Part shown: positions 24,521 through 38,852 of the stretch, piece after piece
Position numbering within the stretch: position 1 is the first letter of the stretch
Layout: every line of letters starts with the position of its first letter
NCBI GenBank assembly: GCA_037039925.1
Contig: JAXRKP010002205.1
Location: 1-64,000 of the forward strand
Direction: 5' to 3'
Length of the DNA stretch: 64,000 bases
Origin: Doris montereyensis
Lineage: Eukaryota; Mollusca; Gastropoda; Nudibranchia; Dorididae
Notes under the pieces: generated by a model
Seen by the model: the letters and a program-made list of their open reading frames with translations, nothing else
Told to the model about the DNA's origin: nothing
Databases searched by the model: none
Position numbers and translations under genes: made by a program

Positions 24521-27500
24521 TTATTATTCCCAATATCTGACCAACTCAATTCTTCAGTGTTACTATCGTTGCCCATATTCTAATAATAAAGGTATTACTC
24601 CCATATATAGATCAAATCACCTGACTCGTCACCGATGACGTCACATGTATTTGGAGATTAAGCATACAGGTTGTCTTTCCTGGTTTTTATTTCGGTCTAT
24701 AATCGTTATGGTTATCTTTGTCTTTACGTTCATTTACTGCGAAGTCTTAATGAGTGAAAAAGTCAATTATTTTTTTGTCTCAGGAATTTTTTTTTATTAT
24801 ATAGTATATATCATCAATGCTCCTACAAAATATTGATCTTTGATCATAATGACCTCTTTACACTTCTTTATTAGATGACTATCGATTTGGTGAAAGGTCT
24901 ATCGATTTGGTGAAAGGTCTATCGATTTGGTAAATAATTTGTTCTTTCTTTTGTATTCTGAGTTTGGAAATTTGAGTTACATAATTATTTCTAAGAACAA
25001 TCGTGATGAATTATATTACGGGAAAACATCCTACAAGGGAAAATGCGGTCCATGTTTTCTACTAAGGTTAGCTCTGATGATAGATTGTAATAACATTGAT
25101 AGATTTGATTGAAATTGTGTACTCATAGCTTTATTGATGCTGGCCCATTACAGTGTTGTATACTATCACAAAATTTGGTTACATGCACAGTGTTACAAAC
25201 AAACATCTGATTTACAAAGATAACTTGAAAACAAGGTTTGGAGTCACAAATAAGTTACGGGCTTGCAACTCAACAACTATCGTAGCTCGACTTTTGGCGA
25301 ACACTATGTTTTCCCATAAAAGTGACCAAGGGGAGGTAACTGATCACCTCCAAAATGCGCAGGACACTAGTAATACAAAAGCTAGTCGTTATTATGAGCC
25401 AGTTATTAAACGATTCCATACTATGGTATTCTAAAAGTGTAGAGTGAATGACTGCTCAAATAATATAGTATCATGAAGTTGCAATACTTGGCAGTCAAAT
25501 TTATGAAAATTGTTACCTGACAGAAGGCAAAGTATTATATATTTTTCTACTTTCAATACTTGAATTGCCAACATAAGGTCCAAACGAGAGCAAATCTAAT
25601 TGAGTTTATCAATTACGATAGTTGTGTATTTTTCTTTAACTAATAGGAACAAAAATAGCACCTCTGGTCAGTATTTCTTAAGACGGTCCTTTGATGTCGG
25701 CCAAACGTGAGGATGGGCAACGCTGGCCAGGGAGTAGTTGACCGCTTGTTTTGGGCTTTTCTCTCTACTCCAGCACAATTTTGAATTGAATAACCCATTG
25801 TCGTCTTCCTTTTCGATGAGGTTCGCCCAATTTGAGTTTAATGTGTTCTGAGGCCTCAGGTGGTTTACTACAGAAGATAACGTTTCTGGAGGGTCAAAGG
25901 TTGGTTGAATTTTACCTTCACGTCTGGTTGTGCAGAAATGTAATAATTTAATCATACCACTCACTTTTCAATACAAATGAGAACATCTCTTCAATCTAAC
26001 ATTCTCTTGAGCTCAATGCGCAGACAAACAACATTTTGTTGTCATTCTGAATCGCATGTGGTCTATAAGGAAGCTCTTGAGTGCCATCACAAATTTCGTT
26101 TTCATATCAGGTTTTTACCCCCATGAGCGCACTTTAATTCTACTTTGTTTGAACAGGCCGCAAGATGAAGTTTTCTACATGGAAAATCACCAGCCTGCTT
26201 GCATCTCTCCTTTGGTTGAGGCCCCAGCGAGTCCCACATCTCCGGTTCCTAAACTGAGTACTTACTCTGAACCAAACTCTATCTCGGGGTTTGAATTAGG
26301 GACTAGGATATTGATTCTTTTCATTTGGATGCTCTCATGCAATTCAAAGATATCGCTCAAGAGGAAAATCCATTTGTGATTCAAAAACATGTTTGTCATA
26401 ATAACGTCAAAACGTTGATCCCCTTTCTCTGATCACTGACACTGCTTCAATTCCAATTCTTATATTATGATTAATTGATAATCCATCGAGGCTTTTATCC
26501 ATCGAGGCATATATTCAAAACGTCCAAACTGACCACGAAACAACGTGTACAGGCAAATAGAAAATTGTTGTGAAAAAGGAAAAGAAATGAAATCACTCAC
26601 CGAAAGAGAAACGTTTCAAAGAAGAAGAAGACCAGTGGCCTTGCGTATCGGACAAGGAAAGGCGTGTGAAAAGAGGCAAAAAGTATGAAGTGTGGTTGTG
26701 AACAGTCTTGTTGACTCAACCGTTAACATATGTTTACAATGAAAGAATGCCTCTGGAGACCTTAGATGTCAACGAGACTGTATGTTGAAAGTTGTTGGCT
26801 GCCAATAAAAGAAGGAGAAGACAATGAATAGTCACGCTGCCAATTCTCTTTGACTTACACTCAACTTAAACTCTTGAGAACTTGACTTTGTCAAAATACA
26901 AATGGTACAACTAGCAAGGAGACCGATGTCAATGCTGCAGGAAAAGAACTAGGAAGTAGATATAAACAGAGAGCACATGAAATCCAGGTTGAAAAGGAAG
27001 CAGTTCTTTCATTTCCTCATTCTCCAAAGATAGATGGACATTACATGAGGAATCACCCAAGGAAAAAAACTGCTGAAAAGGAAATTGAATAAACAAAAAA
27101 CAAAAACTATGAAAACTATGATTGTATTGTGAATGTTTAAAATACCCTGTTCTTGTTACAGTTAATTGTTTCATTTTAACCCCTTTTGTATTATTTTATT
27201 TTCAAAGATACAAAATGACCCCTCTTGACCTGCTATACAGAAGTCAATTATCATTAATGAAATGCAATGCACGGATAGGAATACAACTTGAAGTACTGGT
27301 CTAAATGGGTATTGTTATAATGACGTATGTTGAATGGCGTCTTGTACTATTGTGATTACATTTCACTGTGGCATCGTGGCTTGGAGTGATATGGGGTAAT
27401 TCCGTCCCTTAGATTGATGTTAGTAGCAAGAATGAGGCAATTCAACCCCATGAAATAAAAATCCTAATGGGAATGGAGTTATATATACTCCAGTGATGGG

Positions 27501-28474
27501 GTAATCCGAGAGCTTCCTCTGTCTGTACTTTACTTGGGGATTGAAACATGATTTTAGTCTTAAACTTTATTAGCCCACGACTCACTCGGGAGCAGCTGAG
27601 TATCATCATTATACATAGATGATGCATCTCCCGATGGCTTTTGTCATAAAGAGAAAGCATTTGGATCGAAAAGCCCCCCCCCATATAAATCCAGATACTC
27701 ACATAAAACACAAGGAAACATGTTCTGGATGAAATATTTAAGCATATATTTGTCTTGAGTTCAACTTTGAAGTAATTTGGATGCTGACGTTTTTGGGTTC
27801 AAGTCCGTGCAATGAGTCATTGAGAACGGTTTTCTGACTTTATAGGAATTCATTTTATCATAAGTAGTTGAATATTAAGAGGAAATCTTAAGAAATATAG
27901 ACCTATTAATATTACTCCATGAAATCCATTACTTACACAATGGTATTATCTTGTTTTGCCCCAATGTAGCATTTGTTTGGCAAAAACATCATATGTGTGA
28001 TGCCAACATTCAACTAGTATAACAACACTCCTGTTAATACGGCTGCTCATGTATCGCACCTTTGAGTTACGATGTTTTGCCACTGTAGTTGCGGACTATA
28101 TTGGCTGCTCAACTGTGGTAAGTGTGAGTTACGATACTTGGCAGTCCATTTTAGAAGTGCCAACTATTGTAACTTCAATTATCTCAAAATGTATCTATTC
28201 AAACGTATAGAAACACTAACTATCAGTTGAATAGCATAATTTGCAATATAAAACCAAAATTTGGGGTGTTTTGTTTTAATAGTCAATCAATAAATCAGTT
28301 TTTTTTCTTCTGAACAATGAACTCTCGATAGCTAATACATCATTCTATATCGTGTGTTAACTCCACCGACATCGTGGAAACGCATGGAACTCAAAACAAA
28401 TGTATTGAACAAAGCATAATATCAATACGTATTTTCTCTTAGATATAAAAAAAACAGTCCATTGTAAACAAGTT
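24521..28474. other. Largest single-copy stretch, no gene supported
   Basis: About 4 kb of AT-rich sequence. The longest ATG frames are 93 codons (25153-25434, plus), 98 codons (25668-25964, minus) and 107 codons (26056-26379, plus); none shows a domain, signal peptide or membrane pattern that I recognise. A short tandem triplet is listed separately. If the window holds part of a gene, its introns could lie here. Confidence 0.45.
24878..24935. repeat. Three tandem copies of a 20-bp unit
   Basis: The word ctatcgatttggtgaaag is repeated three times, the last copy ending in ggtaaat. Confidence 0.9.
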
Positions 28475-28702
28475 TGTCATAGGTGGCCGAGTGGTCAGGC
28501 TGCCGGACTGGGGATCATGAGGCGCCGGGTTCAAATCTTGGTAAAGCCAGTCCCGACGTTGTGATCTTTGGGAAAGACACTTAACACGCATTTCCTCACT
28601 CAACCTAGGTGCAAATGGGTACAAGCATTGGTTTGGGAGTAAAAATCTGCGTCAGACTAGCGTCCTGGCCAGGAGATGATTATTATCACCTGTTCGTGGG
28701 AA
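28475..28702 (+). mobile_element. SINE family B (MetaSINE-like), copy 2, near full length
   Basis: The A-box TGGCCGAGTGG (28484-28494) and B-box GGTTCAAATCT (28528-28538) give a tRNA-Leu/Ser-like head. The central region holds gatctttgggaaagacac and ctaggtgcaaatgggtac (28563-28622), and the 3' part holds gcgtcagactagcgtcctgg. This order matches MetaSINE-type elements of many animals, by recollection and not by database search. Confidence 0.8.
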
Positions 28703-30381
<1,679 letters not shown>

Positions 30382-30424
30382 CTCTCTTCCTCTCCCAGAG
30401 GCAAGCTAGCTCCGTCTGGTGAAC

Positions 30425-30735
30425 CCACTGTGACAAGGGAAGACGTAGTGGCTTGTGGGGATGATATATCCAATGTTTTCCGATGAAGTGATGGTTGGTG
30501 AACCATTGCAGTCTTGTGCCAATGTCATGACATGGGAGAGAATGGGACGACCACAGGGAGGAGAATAAATCGATCAGAGGAATGTAAGAAAAAAATGAAT
30601 TAATTTTTTTTTTTAAATATTAGAAAGCTATGAGTGTTTCAAAATGACTAACAATGTGATCAATGCATCGCACTCAAGAGCAATCAATCCCCTAATGACG
30701 ATCATTAAAACTCAGTTCAACATTCATCAGGAGAA
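30425..30735. repeat. Dispersed duplicated block, copy 1
   Basis: The order gtggggatgatat, tgttttccgatg, gtgatggttggtgaac, attgcagtctt, cgatcag and atgacgatcatt recurs at 31258-31530. The two copies flank a SINE. No coding content was recognised. Confidence 0.75.
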
Positions 30736-30814
30736 CAAGAAAGTAACAAGAAAACTTTTGAATGAGACTGCAACCTGTCAAAACTTCATCTTAACCAGGT
30801 TTTTTTTTTAGATT

Positions 30815-31085
30815 TTGATTTACTCACGTACACAACTCAGGTGATCTTAGGGACTTTAGTAGGGTGTTTGTGTGTGTGCCCGTCTCTGCCAATTGGATCT
30901 TTTTTGATGTAAACAGTGTTGTGATCTACACACGGGACCTCTATTTTATTGTCCGTCTCCGATGGGACTAGGTGTCGATCCACCTACCTGGACCAGGGGG
31001 AGTAAGTTATGCTAAAAGAATGTAACAACCTGTTGGTTGAGAGCTAACACCTTGCCTCTTCACTCTCGAGTTCCCATTTTTTCTA
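30815..31085 (-). mobile_element. SINE family A, copy 4
   Basis: Inverted relative to the window. The 3' end is at 30820 (cacaactcaggtgatct) and the body contains ccgatgggactaggtgtcga and ccacctacctggaccagggg. The tRNA-like head at 31030-31085 is decayed. Confidence 0.85.
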
Positions 31086-31257
31086 GACATCGTTACTCTG
31101 CATACTTTGACGCGTAGCAACTTCTTTCTTGCCCACATGATAATAGCTTTCAGTTGTTACTACATCTAAGACATTCCTCCTTCCATCTCGCACTCTTTAT
31201 TATCTTGGAACATCTCGCTGAAGTTATTGCCCTGGTGTGACAACCCAGCCCTGATCT

Positions 31258-31530
31258 CAACCCCACTGTGATCAAAAGACTCAGTTGATTGTGGGGATGA
31301 TAGAGAATGTTTTCCGATGTTTCAAGTGATGGTTGGTGAACAGTCTTTGCAGTCTTCTAATGATCAATGACATTTTGATGTGAGGACGATTTCGATCAGT
31401 TCAATATTATGTAAGAAAAATGTAAAATTTTTTTCTTTTAAATGTGACAAAGCTAGAGATCCCAACAAAATTATCTTGGCACATCTAATTGATGTGATCA
31501 ATTTGCTATCCCATATGACGATCATTGACA
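31258..31530. repeat. Dispersed duplicated block, copy 2
   Basis: A colinear match to 30425-30735 with small insertions. Its right end passes without a break into the 75-bp array. Confidence 0.75.
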
Positions 31531-32065
31531 ATTCATCCAGCCAAAAGATCTCCAGAACTTCATCAATATTATCTTACTCACTACACAACTCATCTGAATG
31601 ATGTGATTTCCCTTGTTGCCTTGAATCCTACTGTTGTGCCACAAAATTTTAGGTCCGTTACTATCCCAAAAAGATATTATTATCTTGACACATCTGAATT
31701 GATGTGATTTGCTGACAACCATTACATATGACGTTACTACCCAGCCAAAAAAGATCTCCGAACAATATTATTTTGGCACATCTAATTGATGTGATTTGCT
31801 ACATATGGCGTGACACCCACCAAAAGAGTATCAAGCACACGATAATAAATGTGATTTGCTCCACTCTTTATTATCTTGGCACATCCGTGAAACCCAGCCA
31901 AGAGGATCCGAACAAAATTATCTTGGCACATCTAATTGATGTGATTTGCTACATATGGCGTGACAACTCAGCCAAAAAGGATCCAAACAAAATTATCTTG
32001 GCACATCTAATTGATGTGATTTGCTATATAGGACGTTACTACTCTGCCAAAAGAGCTCCGAACAA
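31455..32065. repeat. Degenerate 75-bp tandem repeat (about 8 copies)
   Basis: Units contain attatcttggcacatctaat, gatgtgatttgct and an acccagccaaaa segment. The cleanest copies are at 31760-32050. A related fragment is already present at 31190-31245, so the family extends under the duplicated block. Confidence 0.85.
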
Positions 32066-32899
<834 letters not shown>

Positions 32900-33735
32900 C
32901 ATGCAAACTTTCAGACAGACAGTAAGCTGATAATGTTGCTCACATGATAGAGTTGCTCACTTTAAGAGAAGAATAACCACGTAAAGTGCCGTTTACGTGT
33001 GGTTATCTCATACAATTCTTATTTTGTGTTAAAAAAACCATTTAGAGTTACGTAACACTTAAATCATGGCAATAATGTATCGTTGCCCTAAGTTAAAGAT
33101 ATACCAATAAATAAGGAACTCTCAAAGTCGAATAGGTGTGTTAAAAGCATGGTGAAATAAATATTGGCTATCCTCCTTGCGTTTATATGATTAAGTCGGA
33201 AATTCGATTTGTTTAGTAAACGGGTATAAATAAGTTAATAAACATTATTACAGAAAAACCAACAACTCTAACTTTTGTTCTTTTATTATTGACTGTTAAT
33301 GCTTTTTGCGAGCAAAATTCCGACATAGGATTTTGTGGGATTTATTAAGAATAATACAAATAATGAAAATAAATTTTGAAATAAAGATCATAAGAATAAT
33401 AAAACTGAACCGATTTCAAAGCTAAATGAATAACTCAAGTAAAATACCCACAGAAATGTTAATATCTATTTCCATGTTCTTCATTTGAACACACACACAC
33501 ACACGCACACACACACACACACACATATACACACAAGGCGGAACAGCATGTGAATTTCAACAGTAGATAAGCATGACGAGCCACCTCACTCAACAGCTTC
33601 TCAGTAGTTTGATGAATGAATCAGAAACCAAAAATAGACAATGGAATGGATTCCTAAGCCAGTGTGGATTCCATGCAGGTAAAGTGACTGCCAACGACAT
33701 GTGATATTATTAGGTCCAACATGACAAGATTGCCC
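32900..33735. other. AT-rich single-copy stretch with a short (AC)n run
   Basis: (AC)n lies at 33489-33535 with two interruptions. No gene is supported. Confidence 0.5.
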
Positions 33736-34020
33736 TGATTTGATTGGATTAGATTGGATTGGATTTTACCCACCTCCACAACTAAGGTGATCTCCGGTTG
33801 TTTTTATTTTGTTTTTTTTTTTTTTAAGGATCCTCATTTAGTTTTTAATACCGTCACTTTCCGATTGGACACGGAGTAGATTCACCTACCTGCACCGTAA
33901 GGATTTTCTAAAAAGAAAAAAAATTGTCAAATAAATTAATGTTTCGACCTGCCATTGCTTTGAATTGATGACATCTTGGTTGAGAGGCCAATGCCTTTCC
34001 TCTGAACCACTGATATCCTA
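33736..34020 (-). mobile_element. SINE family A, copy 5
   Basis: Minus-strand A-box TGGTTCAGAGG at 34009-33999. The body contains the sequence complementary to ggacacggagtagattcacc, and the 3' end at 33765-33790 is followed by an AATCC-type tail (33740-33765). It directly abuts LINE fragment C. Confidence 0.85.
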
Positions 34021-34211
34021 ATAGCTGGAAGTTGATCGCAAAGAATTAAGAATAAATATAGCAAAGTATATTAGAAACAACAGGAGAATAAAGAACAGCA
34101 TTCAGGAACTTAAAGAAGATCTGGAAGGACCGCATCGTCACTACTAAAACAAAGACGAAATATGACAATAAGTGACAACTCCACTAATAAAGACAGAACA
34201 AACACGTGACG

Positions 34212-34234
34212 TTTCGGGTATAACCCTTCGTCAG
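34212..34234 (-). ncRNA. Hammerhead-ribozyme-like core, left arm
   Basis: On the minus strand CTGACGA (34234-34228) is followed by a GGG-loop-CCC helix and GAAA (34215-34212), then CGTCACG. CUGANGA, stem II and GAAA are the conserved core of hammerhead ribozymes. One extra A before the helix and no obvious stem I partner make activity uncertain. Confidence 0.3.
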
Positions 34235-34282
34235 ACAACAAACGAGAAATATTTGTTTCTCGTTTATATTCTCATTTGTTGT

Positions 34283-34305
34283 CTGACGAAGGGTTATACC
34301 CGAAA
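34283..34305 (+). ncRNA. Hammerhead-ribozyme-like core, right arm
   Basis: The mirror copy of the left-arm motif: CTGACGA (34283-34289), a short GGG/CCC helix, GAAA (34302-34305), then CGTCACGTG, which can pair with CACGTGACG at 34203-34211 as a stem III. Penelope-like elements are known to carry minimal hammerhead motifs; the link here is inference. Confidence 0.3.
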
Positions 34306-34862
34306 CGTCACGTGTTTGTTCTGTCTTTATAAGTGGAGTTGTCACTTATTGTCATATTTTTCTTTGTTTCACTCCACTGTGGCTCCTTCGTATTACTAAA
34401 ACATAGAGTAGACTTCTTTTCTCCAATGTCAAATCGGTATTGTTATGTGGATGTGAGACCTGGAGCTACTCTAAGACCTGGGGTGGAAAACTTCGGAGCT
34501 TTGTCAGCATTTGCCTTTGGAAAATACTACGGATTCAGTGGTCAGATAAAATCCTAAATGAAATACTCTGAGAAAAACATCGTAGAAATCAATAACACAA
34601 GAAATAGGACAGCAGAGATGGAGATGGATAGGACACGCCCTCAGAAAACCTCAGAGAAGTAATACAAGACATGCCAATCCGTGGAATCCATAGGGGTAGA
34701 GGATAAGGGAAAGCCACGATTAACCTAGAGAAGGCTAGTGGAAGATAACTTGAAGAGACAGGGTCGTTTGTGGTGGGTCGTATCAAGATAGGAATAAGTT
34801 TAAGTCTGTTGATTGTGACCTATACCCTGGTATAGAGTGAAAAGGCAATGATGGTGATGATG

Positions 34863-35361
34863 TTAAAGCAGATTCTCAAAATGAAACCATAGACAATCTA
34901 TGGCAGTTTGTTGTCCACGTAAGGACAATTTAACTGATTCTTAAATTGATACACTATTTGAATTCTTAGGACTATCAGATCGTTTAAAACCAATCGTCGG
35001 TGATTAGTCTGGGTTCATGGTGTAAACCATAATATATCAAGTGGCTCAACAAAAATCTTTGATAACTTAATATTGAGTTGTTGAAATTCCAATCGGAGCT
35101 CATTCATCACATACGTCACAATCTCACACTAAGCTATAATCCCCCTCCTCCCCAAAAAAACAACCTCCCAAAAAACTCCCCAAATAAACGAAAATAAGGC
35201 AACAAGAGTTAAAAAAAAAGAAAAAGAAGATGAAACCAATCCACAATCGACTAGAACAGAAAGGCATTTAACCAACTCTGAAATATCACACACGTCCGAA
35301 ACACGAAATCGTTGACGTCCAACAACTCAGCCCCTTCCCAATGGTTTCCACAATATAATAC
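34863..35361. other. Single-copy spacer
   Basis: No gene was recognised. A C-rich and A-rich stretch lies at 35143-35225. Confidence 0.4.
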
Positions 35362-35635
35362 CCGCCTTCCCTACTCATGTGATCTCAGTTGTGGTAGGGT
35401 TTTCAAAATAATTTGCCCCCCTGATTGCCGTTTTAACAGCGAATGAATCGTTAACGTACACAGGGTGTTATGATCTGCATACGATAATTCATTTGTTGTC
35501 CGTATCCGATAAGACTAGGTGTGGATCCACATATCTGAAATAACTCGAGTAAATGTGTCCATATGTCGGACACGAACCGATTACGTTTTGGTTGAGAGGC
35601 CAAGACCTTGTCTCTGAACCACCCAGTCTCCCTCT
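35362..35635 (-). mobile_element. SINE family A, copy 6
   Basis: Minus-strand A-box TGGTTCAGAGA (35621-35611) followed by ggcctctcaaccaaaacgta and a cggttcgtgtccg B-box region (35585-35570). The body contains the complement of ccgtatccgataagactagg. This copy preserves the head best for comparison with the 44-bp satellite. Confidence 0.88.
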
Positions 35636-35878
35636 AAGGGGAGCGTGTGATTGGAAGAGAGGCAGGCAGCCACGAAGTCACGCCCCACCACTTAGCTTGA
35701 CCTTAAATCCCAGATGACCTACACGGCTAAGGTCACTTACTCATGTTTGTTGTTTTTTTACTTTATCAATTCCAATGTAAGAAAGCAAAGGATTTGTGTC
35801 AAATTAAATTTTTATATCTGCTGTCAATCAAACATAATTCTTGCATACTATAATAACAACAACAATATAATAACAACA

Positions 35879-35886
<8 letters not shown>
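35636..35886. other. Single-copy spacer
   Basis: No gene was recognised. The right edge becomes AAC- and AAT-rich before the (AT)n run. Confidence 0.4.

Positions 35887-35954
<68 letters not shown>
35887..35954. repeat. (AT)n dinucleotide array
   Basis: About 34 AT units, able to form a cruciform. Confidence 0.97.
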
Positions 35955-35956
<2 letters not shown>

Positions 35957-36040
35957 ATAAGGAATTATTTTATTCAAATTAACACGGAGTTCTATACTAG
36001 AAAGTTAACTACAAAGATAAAACAATCATATTAATAACGA

Positions 36041-36061
36041 GGATGATGACACGACGATGAC

Positions 36062-36107
<46 letters not shown>

Positions 36108-36137
36108 GTGAGTGATGATGATGAGGATGACGATGAC
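36041..36137. repeat. (GAT)n trinucleotide array
   Basis: Pure gatgat core at 36061-36105 with decayed edges. Confidence 0.95.
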
Positions 36138-38540
36138 GAAATATACAAGATTAACATAATAAGGATATCACAATCAACAGTACCAATGCTTCAAAACCGA
36201 TGGAATCAACAGACAGTTTGTGTTAGTTGATGACTGTATCGTATGCCACGCATTGGAGACTTGCATGAAACCATAGCGGCGATATCGAAATAACATTAAC
36301 ACCTCTCACATCCTTACATGTCGACGTCGTTGTTTAAAGTCTATGTTTTTGTTTTTTAACATATATATATATATATCGGCTACTCGAATGCTTTACTGAA
36401 GTCTTCAAGCCAAAGTCACGCCATGAGAATAGTGGAGAGATGAATTTCATTACGCTAACGGCATTAAACAATGCTTCATGTCCTGCCGAACAGACACGAT
36501 TATATCAAAGCCAGTCAAAGCCATATATCTCTACAGTAAAAGTAGGTGAATTATGTAGTTCTGATTAAAACTGTCGAGACACCAGGAAATCATATTATGA
36601 TTATTATCTATATAGGTCATAGGACAATCATGGTTTTTTTCCCAATCTGGCTTTGATGCGGTAGTTACGCGGTGAAGAAGAGAACAGAAGAAAAGGGCCC
36701 AGATGATTGAAACATCGTTCATGAATTGGAAAAGAATAGAAAAGTATGCACAGTTTGATATGAAATCGATTTCTTCAGTGTCCATAATTCGGCACGTCTC
36801 AGGGCGTATGATGCATTTTTGGACAGTGATTCGGGATTTTGTAACACGATTTTGAAGTCTTGAGAGGGGGAGGAGGGGGGGGGGGGGGCATCTGAAGTGA
36901 TTATTTTTGCTTTTGAGTTTAAGTTTTTGCTTTTAGTATGTAGATGAGTAACTATCTAAATACAGTCACCCTATATCATTGAAAGGTTTGTAGCGTCTTT
37001 GGTTGCCATAGAAACTCACACTATCTTGGATTTTGACTCAATTTTCAAAATCTATCTTATCCCTTAGTTATGAATAAAATCACTGAAAACCTGTGCAGAT
37101 CGTCTTTTATATTCAATATCTAAAAAGCGACGTGAGATTTGTTCGATATTTTGGATAGTTTTTTTCATGAATTTTTAAAAATACTATATATCGTGAATGT
37201 ACAAAAACAGCGTTTTTATTAAAAATAAAAATAATTTCTCAAAAAGGTTTACAATATATAAAAAAGAAAACCGACGTTACTCTATTAACATGGACAAGAG
37301 GAACATGTGTGCCAAATAGTATACAAATTGTTCGGCAAATGGCGGAGGAGATATAATTCGTGTGTGGAAAAACTACATTTCGAGAAAAAAAAACAAGTAC
37401 AAAAATCAACAGAAAATAACACAAAACAAACGCTTCAGACGGGTTTCCCTTGTTGTTGCAGCCTCCTTACTCTTTTGACAGTCTCTGGCATTTTTACTTA
37501 TGTAAAAAGGATTATAAATCTATGTTTCGATGTGCACTGTTGTGAAAACAGACGTCGAAATGACCAGTTTTGTGGTTTTTTTAGGCTAATGGCATTAAAT
37601 CTATGTTTGTGAGCATGTTTACATATACACTGACGCGCAATAACTCTTACATCTCAAAGCGACGGAAGACGTGCAGATAGCCGTCGGCAAACGAGGTCAA
37701 ATATCATGTGCTGCCACATTTGGCGATTAACCGCCAGTATACGGGTTTTTACTGTCATTTTCTCAGTCAGTGTTATGGTAATTTACGTCAAAATTTTGAC
37801 TGTTTTTACATACCCTTGCCTACAAAATATTTTGTCATATGAAAATTTTTTCTGCCATGAACGTGTATATTAATTATCGTTCTGCCCGAATATGCAAAGA
37901 ACAGAAAATCAACCGTTTGATCCAAAACTCGCCAAATCCAGGTGCCACCCCCCCCGTCCTTAAGGCCAGGACCTGGCTTTGACTCCGTTGTCAGTGGTTA
38001 GTTCTTTAGTTTGCTGATACGTTTATTTTGCTGTTTGTTATCCTTTCTATTTTTTTTATTTCACGTGTGTATTGATTGTTCATTTTTCTTCTTAGAAAAG
38101 AAAATAACTGTACGTAGAATCAGACAAAGGCTAGATCTACACTCAACGATATCAATGACGGTTTCAAGTTTTGTCATGAAATAACTAGTTGATGGGAAAT
38201 TTGTTTTTAGGCATAGACATGGAATTTTCACAGTACTGAATTTGACTGTGAAACGTGTGTTATTCTTTTTCTTTACAATTTGGTGACGTACTTAGCATAA
38301 TAAGTTAATTCCTGTACAACGTTTTTATAAATGTGTGAATATCTGTGGGTTGGTTGTTATGTCCGTCCCCCCCCCCTGTGGGTTGGTTGTAATGCCCCCC
38401 CCCCCAAGGGTTCTTGCTGACAATATGCAAGTCTCATAATACCCAAAAGTCTGGAACACATTGACCCTTTCTGCATGGGAAACTTAAACGTTGTTTAAAA
38501 TAAAGATAAAAGCCCAACTTTTGTAACACTTTCGTCAGCC
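36138..38540. other. AT-rich single-copy stretch, no gene supported
   Basis: Contains a G-run cluster at 36864-36888 and a local duplication at 38346-38412 (ctgtgggttggttgt followed by a C-run, twice). The longest frame is 101 codons (37307-37612, plus) without a recognisable domain. Confidence 0.45.
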
Positions 38541-38852
38541 TCGATAATGCTATCCTCGAAATTGCTATCCTCGAAAATCCTCGTGCTATCTTCGAAATGC
38601 TATAAATTGCTATCGAAATTGCTATCCTCGAAATTGCTATCCTCGAAATTGCTATCCTCTGAAATTGCTATCCTTGAAATTGCTATCTTCGAAATTGCTA
38701 TCTTCGAAATTGCTATCTTCGAAATTGCTATCTTCGAAATTGCATCTTCGAAATTGCTATCTTCGAAATTGCTATTTTCGAAATTGCTATCCTCGAAATT
38801 GCTATCTTCGAAATTGCTATCTTCGAAATTGCTATCCTCGAAAATACTAAAC
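38541..38852. repeat. 15-bp minisatellite array (about 20 copies)
   Basis: The unit is ctatcctcgaaattg with cct or ctt variants grouped into blocks. The period gives open frames in several phases (5-residue repeats such as Leu-Ser-Ser-Lys-Leu); these are by-products. Confidence 0.95.

Larger units (their letters stand above)
34151..34393. mobile_element. Palindromic (foldback) insertion with 9-bp target duplication
   Basis: The flanks carry TACTAAAAC at 34142-34150 and again at 34394-34402. Inside, arms of about 100 bp (left from about 34152, right to about 34371) are inverted copies with few mismatches, meeting near 34252. The shared arm sequence includes gtgacgtttcgggtataacc. About 20 bp at the right end lie outside the palindrome. 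The size and duplication fit a non-autonomous foldback or MITE-like element, or a tail-to-tail remnant of a Penelope-like element. It encodes no protein. Confidence 0.85.
34080..34862 (+). pseudogene. LINE reverse transcriptase C-terminal region, fragment C, with nested insertion
   Basis: Left part: TAFRNLKKIWKDR (34102-34140) matches the segment before the thumb of non-LTR polymerases. Right part: NVKSVLLCGCETWSYSK (34427-34477), then a KILRIQWSDKI block and RWRWIGHALRKP (34615-34650), then a W-N-P segment, the usual order of this family's C-terminus. Between the parts, 34151-34393 is a palindromic insertion; excluding it and one copy of the 9-bp flanking repeat, the two parts lie in the same frame apart from one stop codon. 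Other damage includes a frameshift near 34100 and stops after 34675. A gatggtgatgatg end (34848-34862) looks like the 3' tail. Confidence 0.8.

Noticed and set aside
25153..25434. 93-codon frame as a small protein gene
   Set aside because: No recognisable domain or promoter; a frame of this length is expected by chance in 4 kb of sequence.
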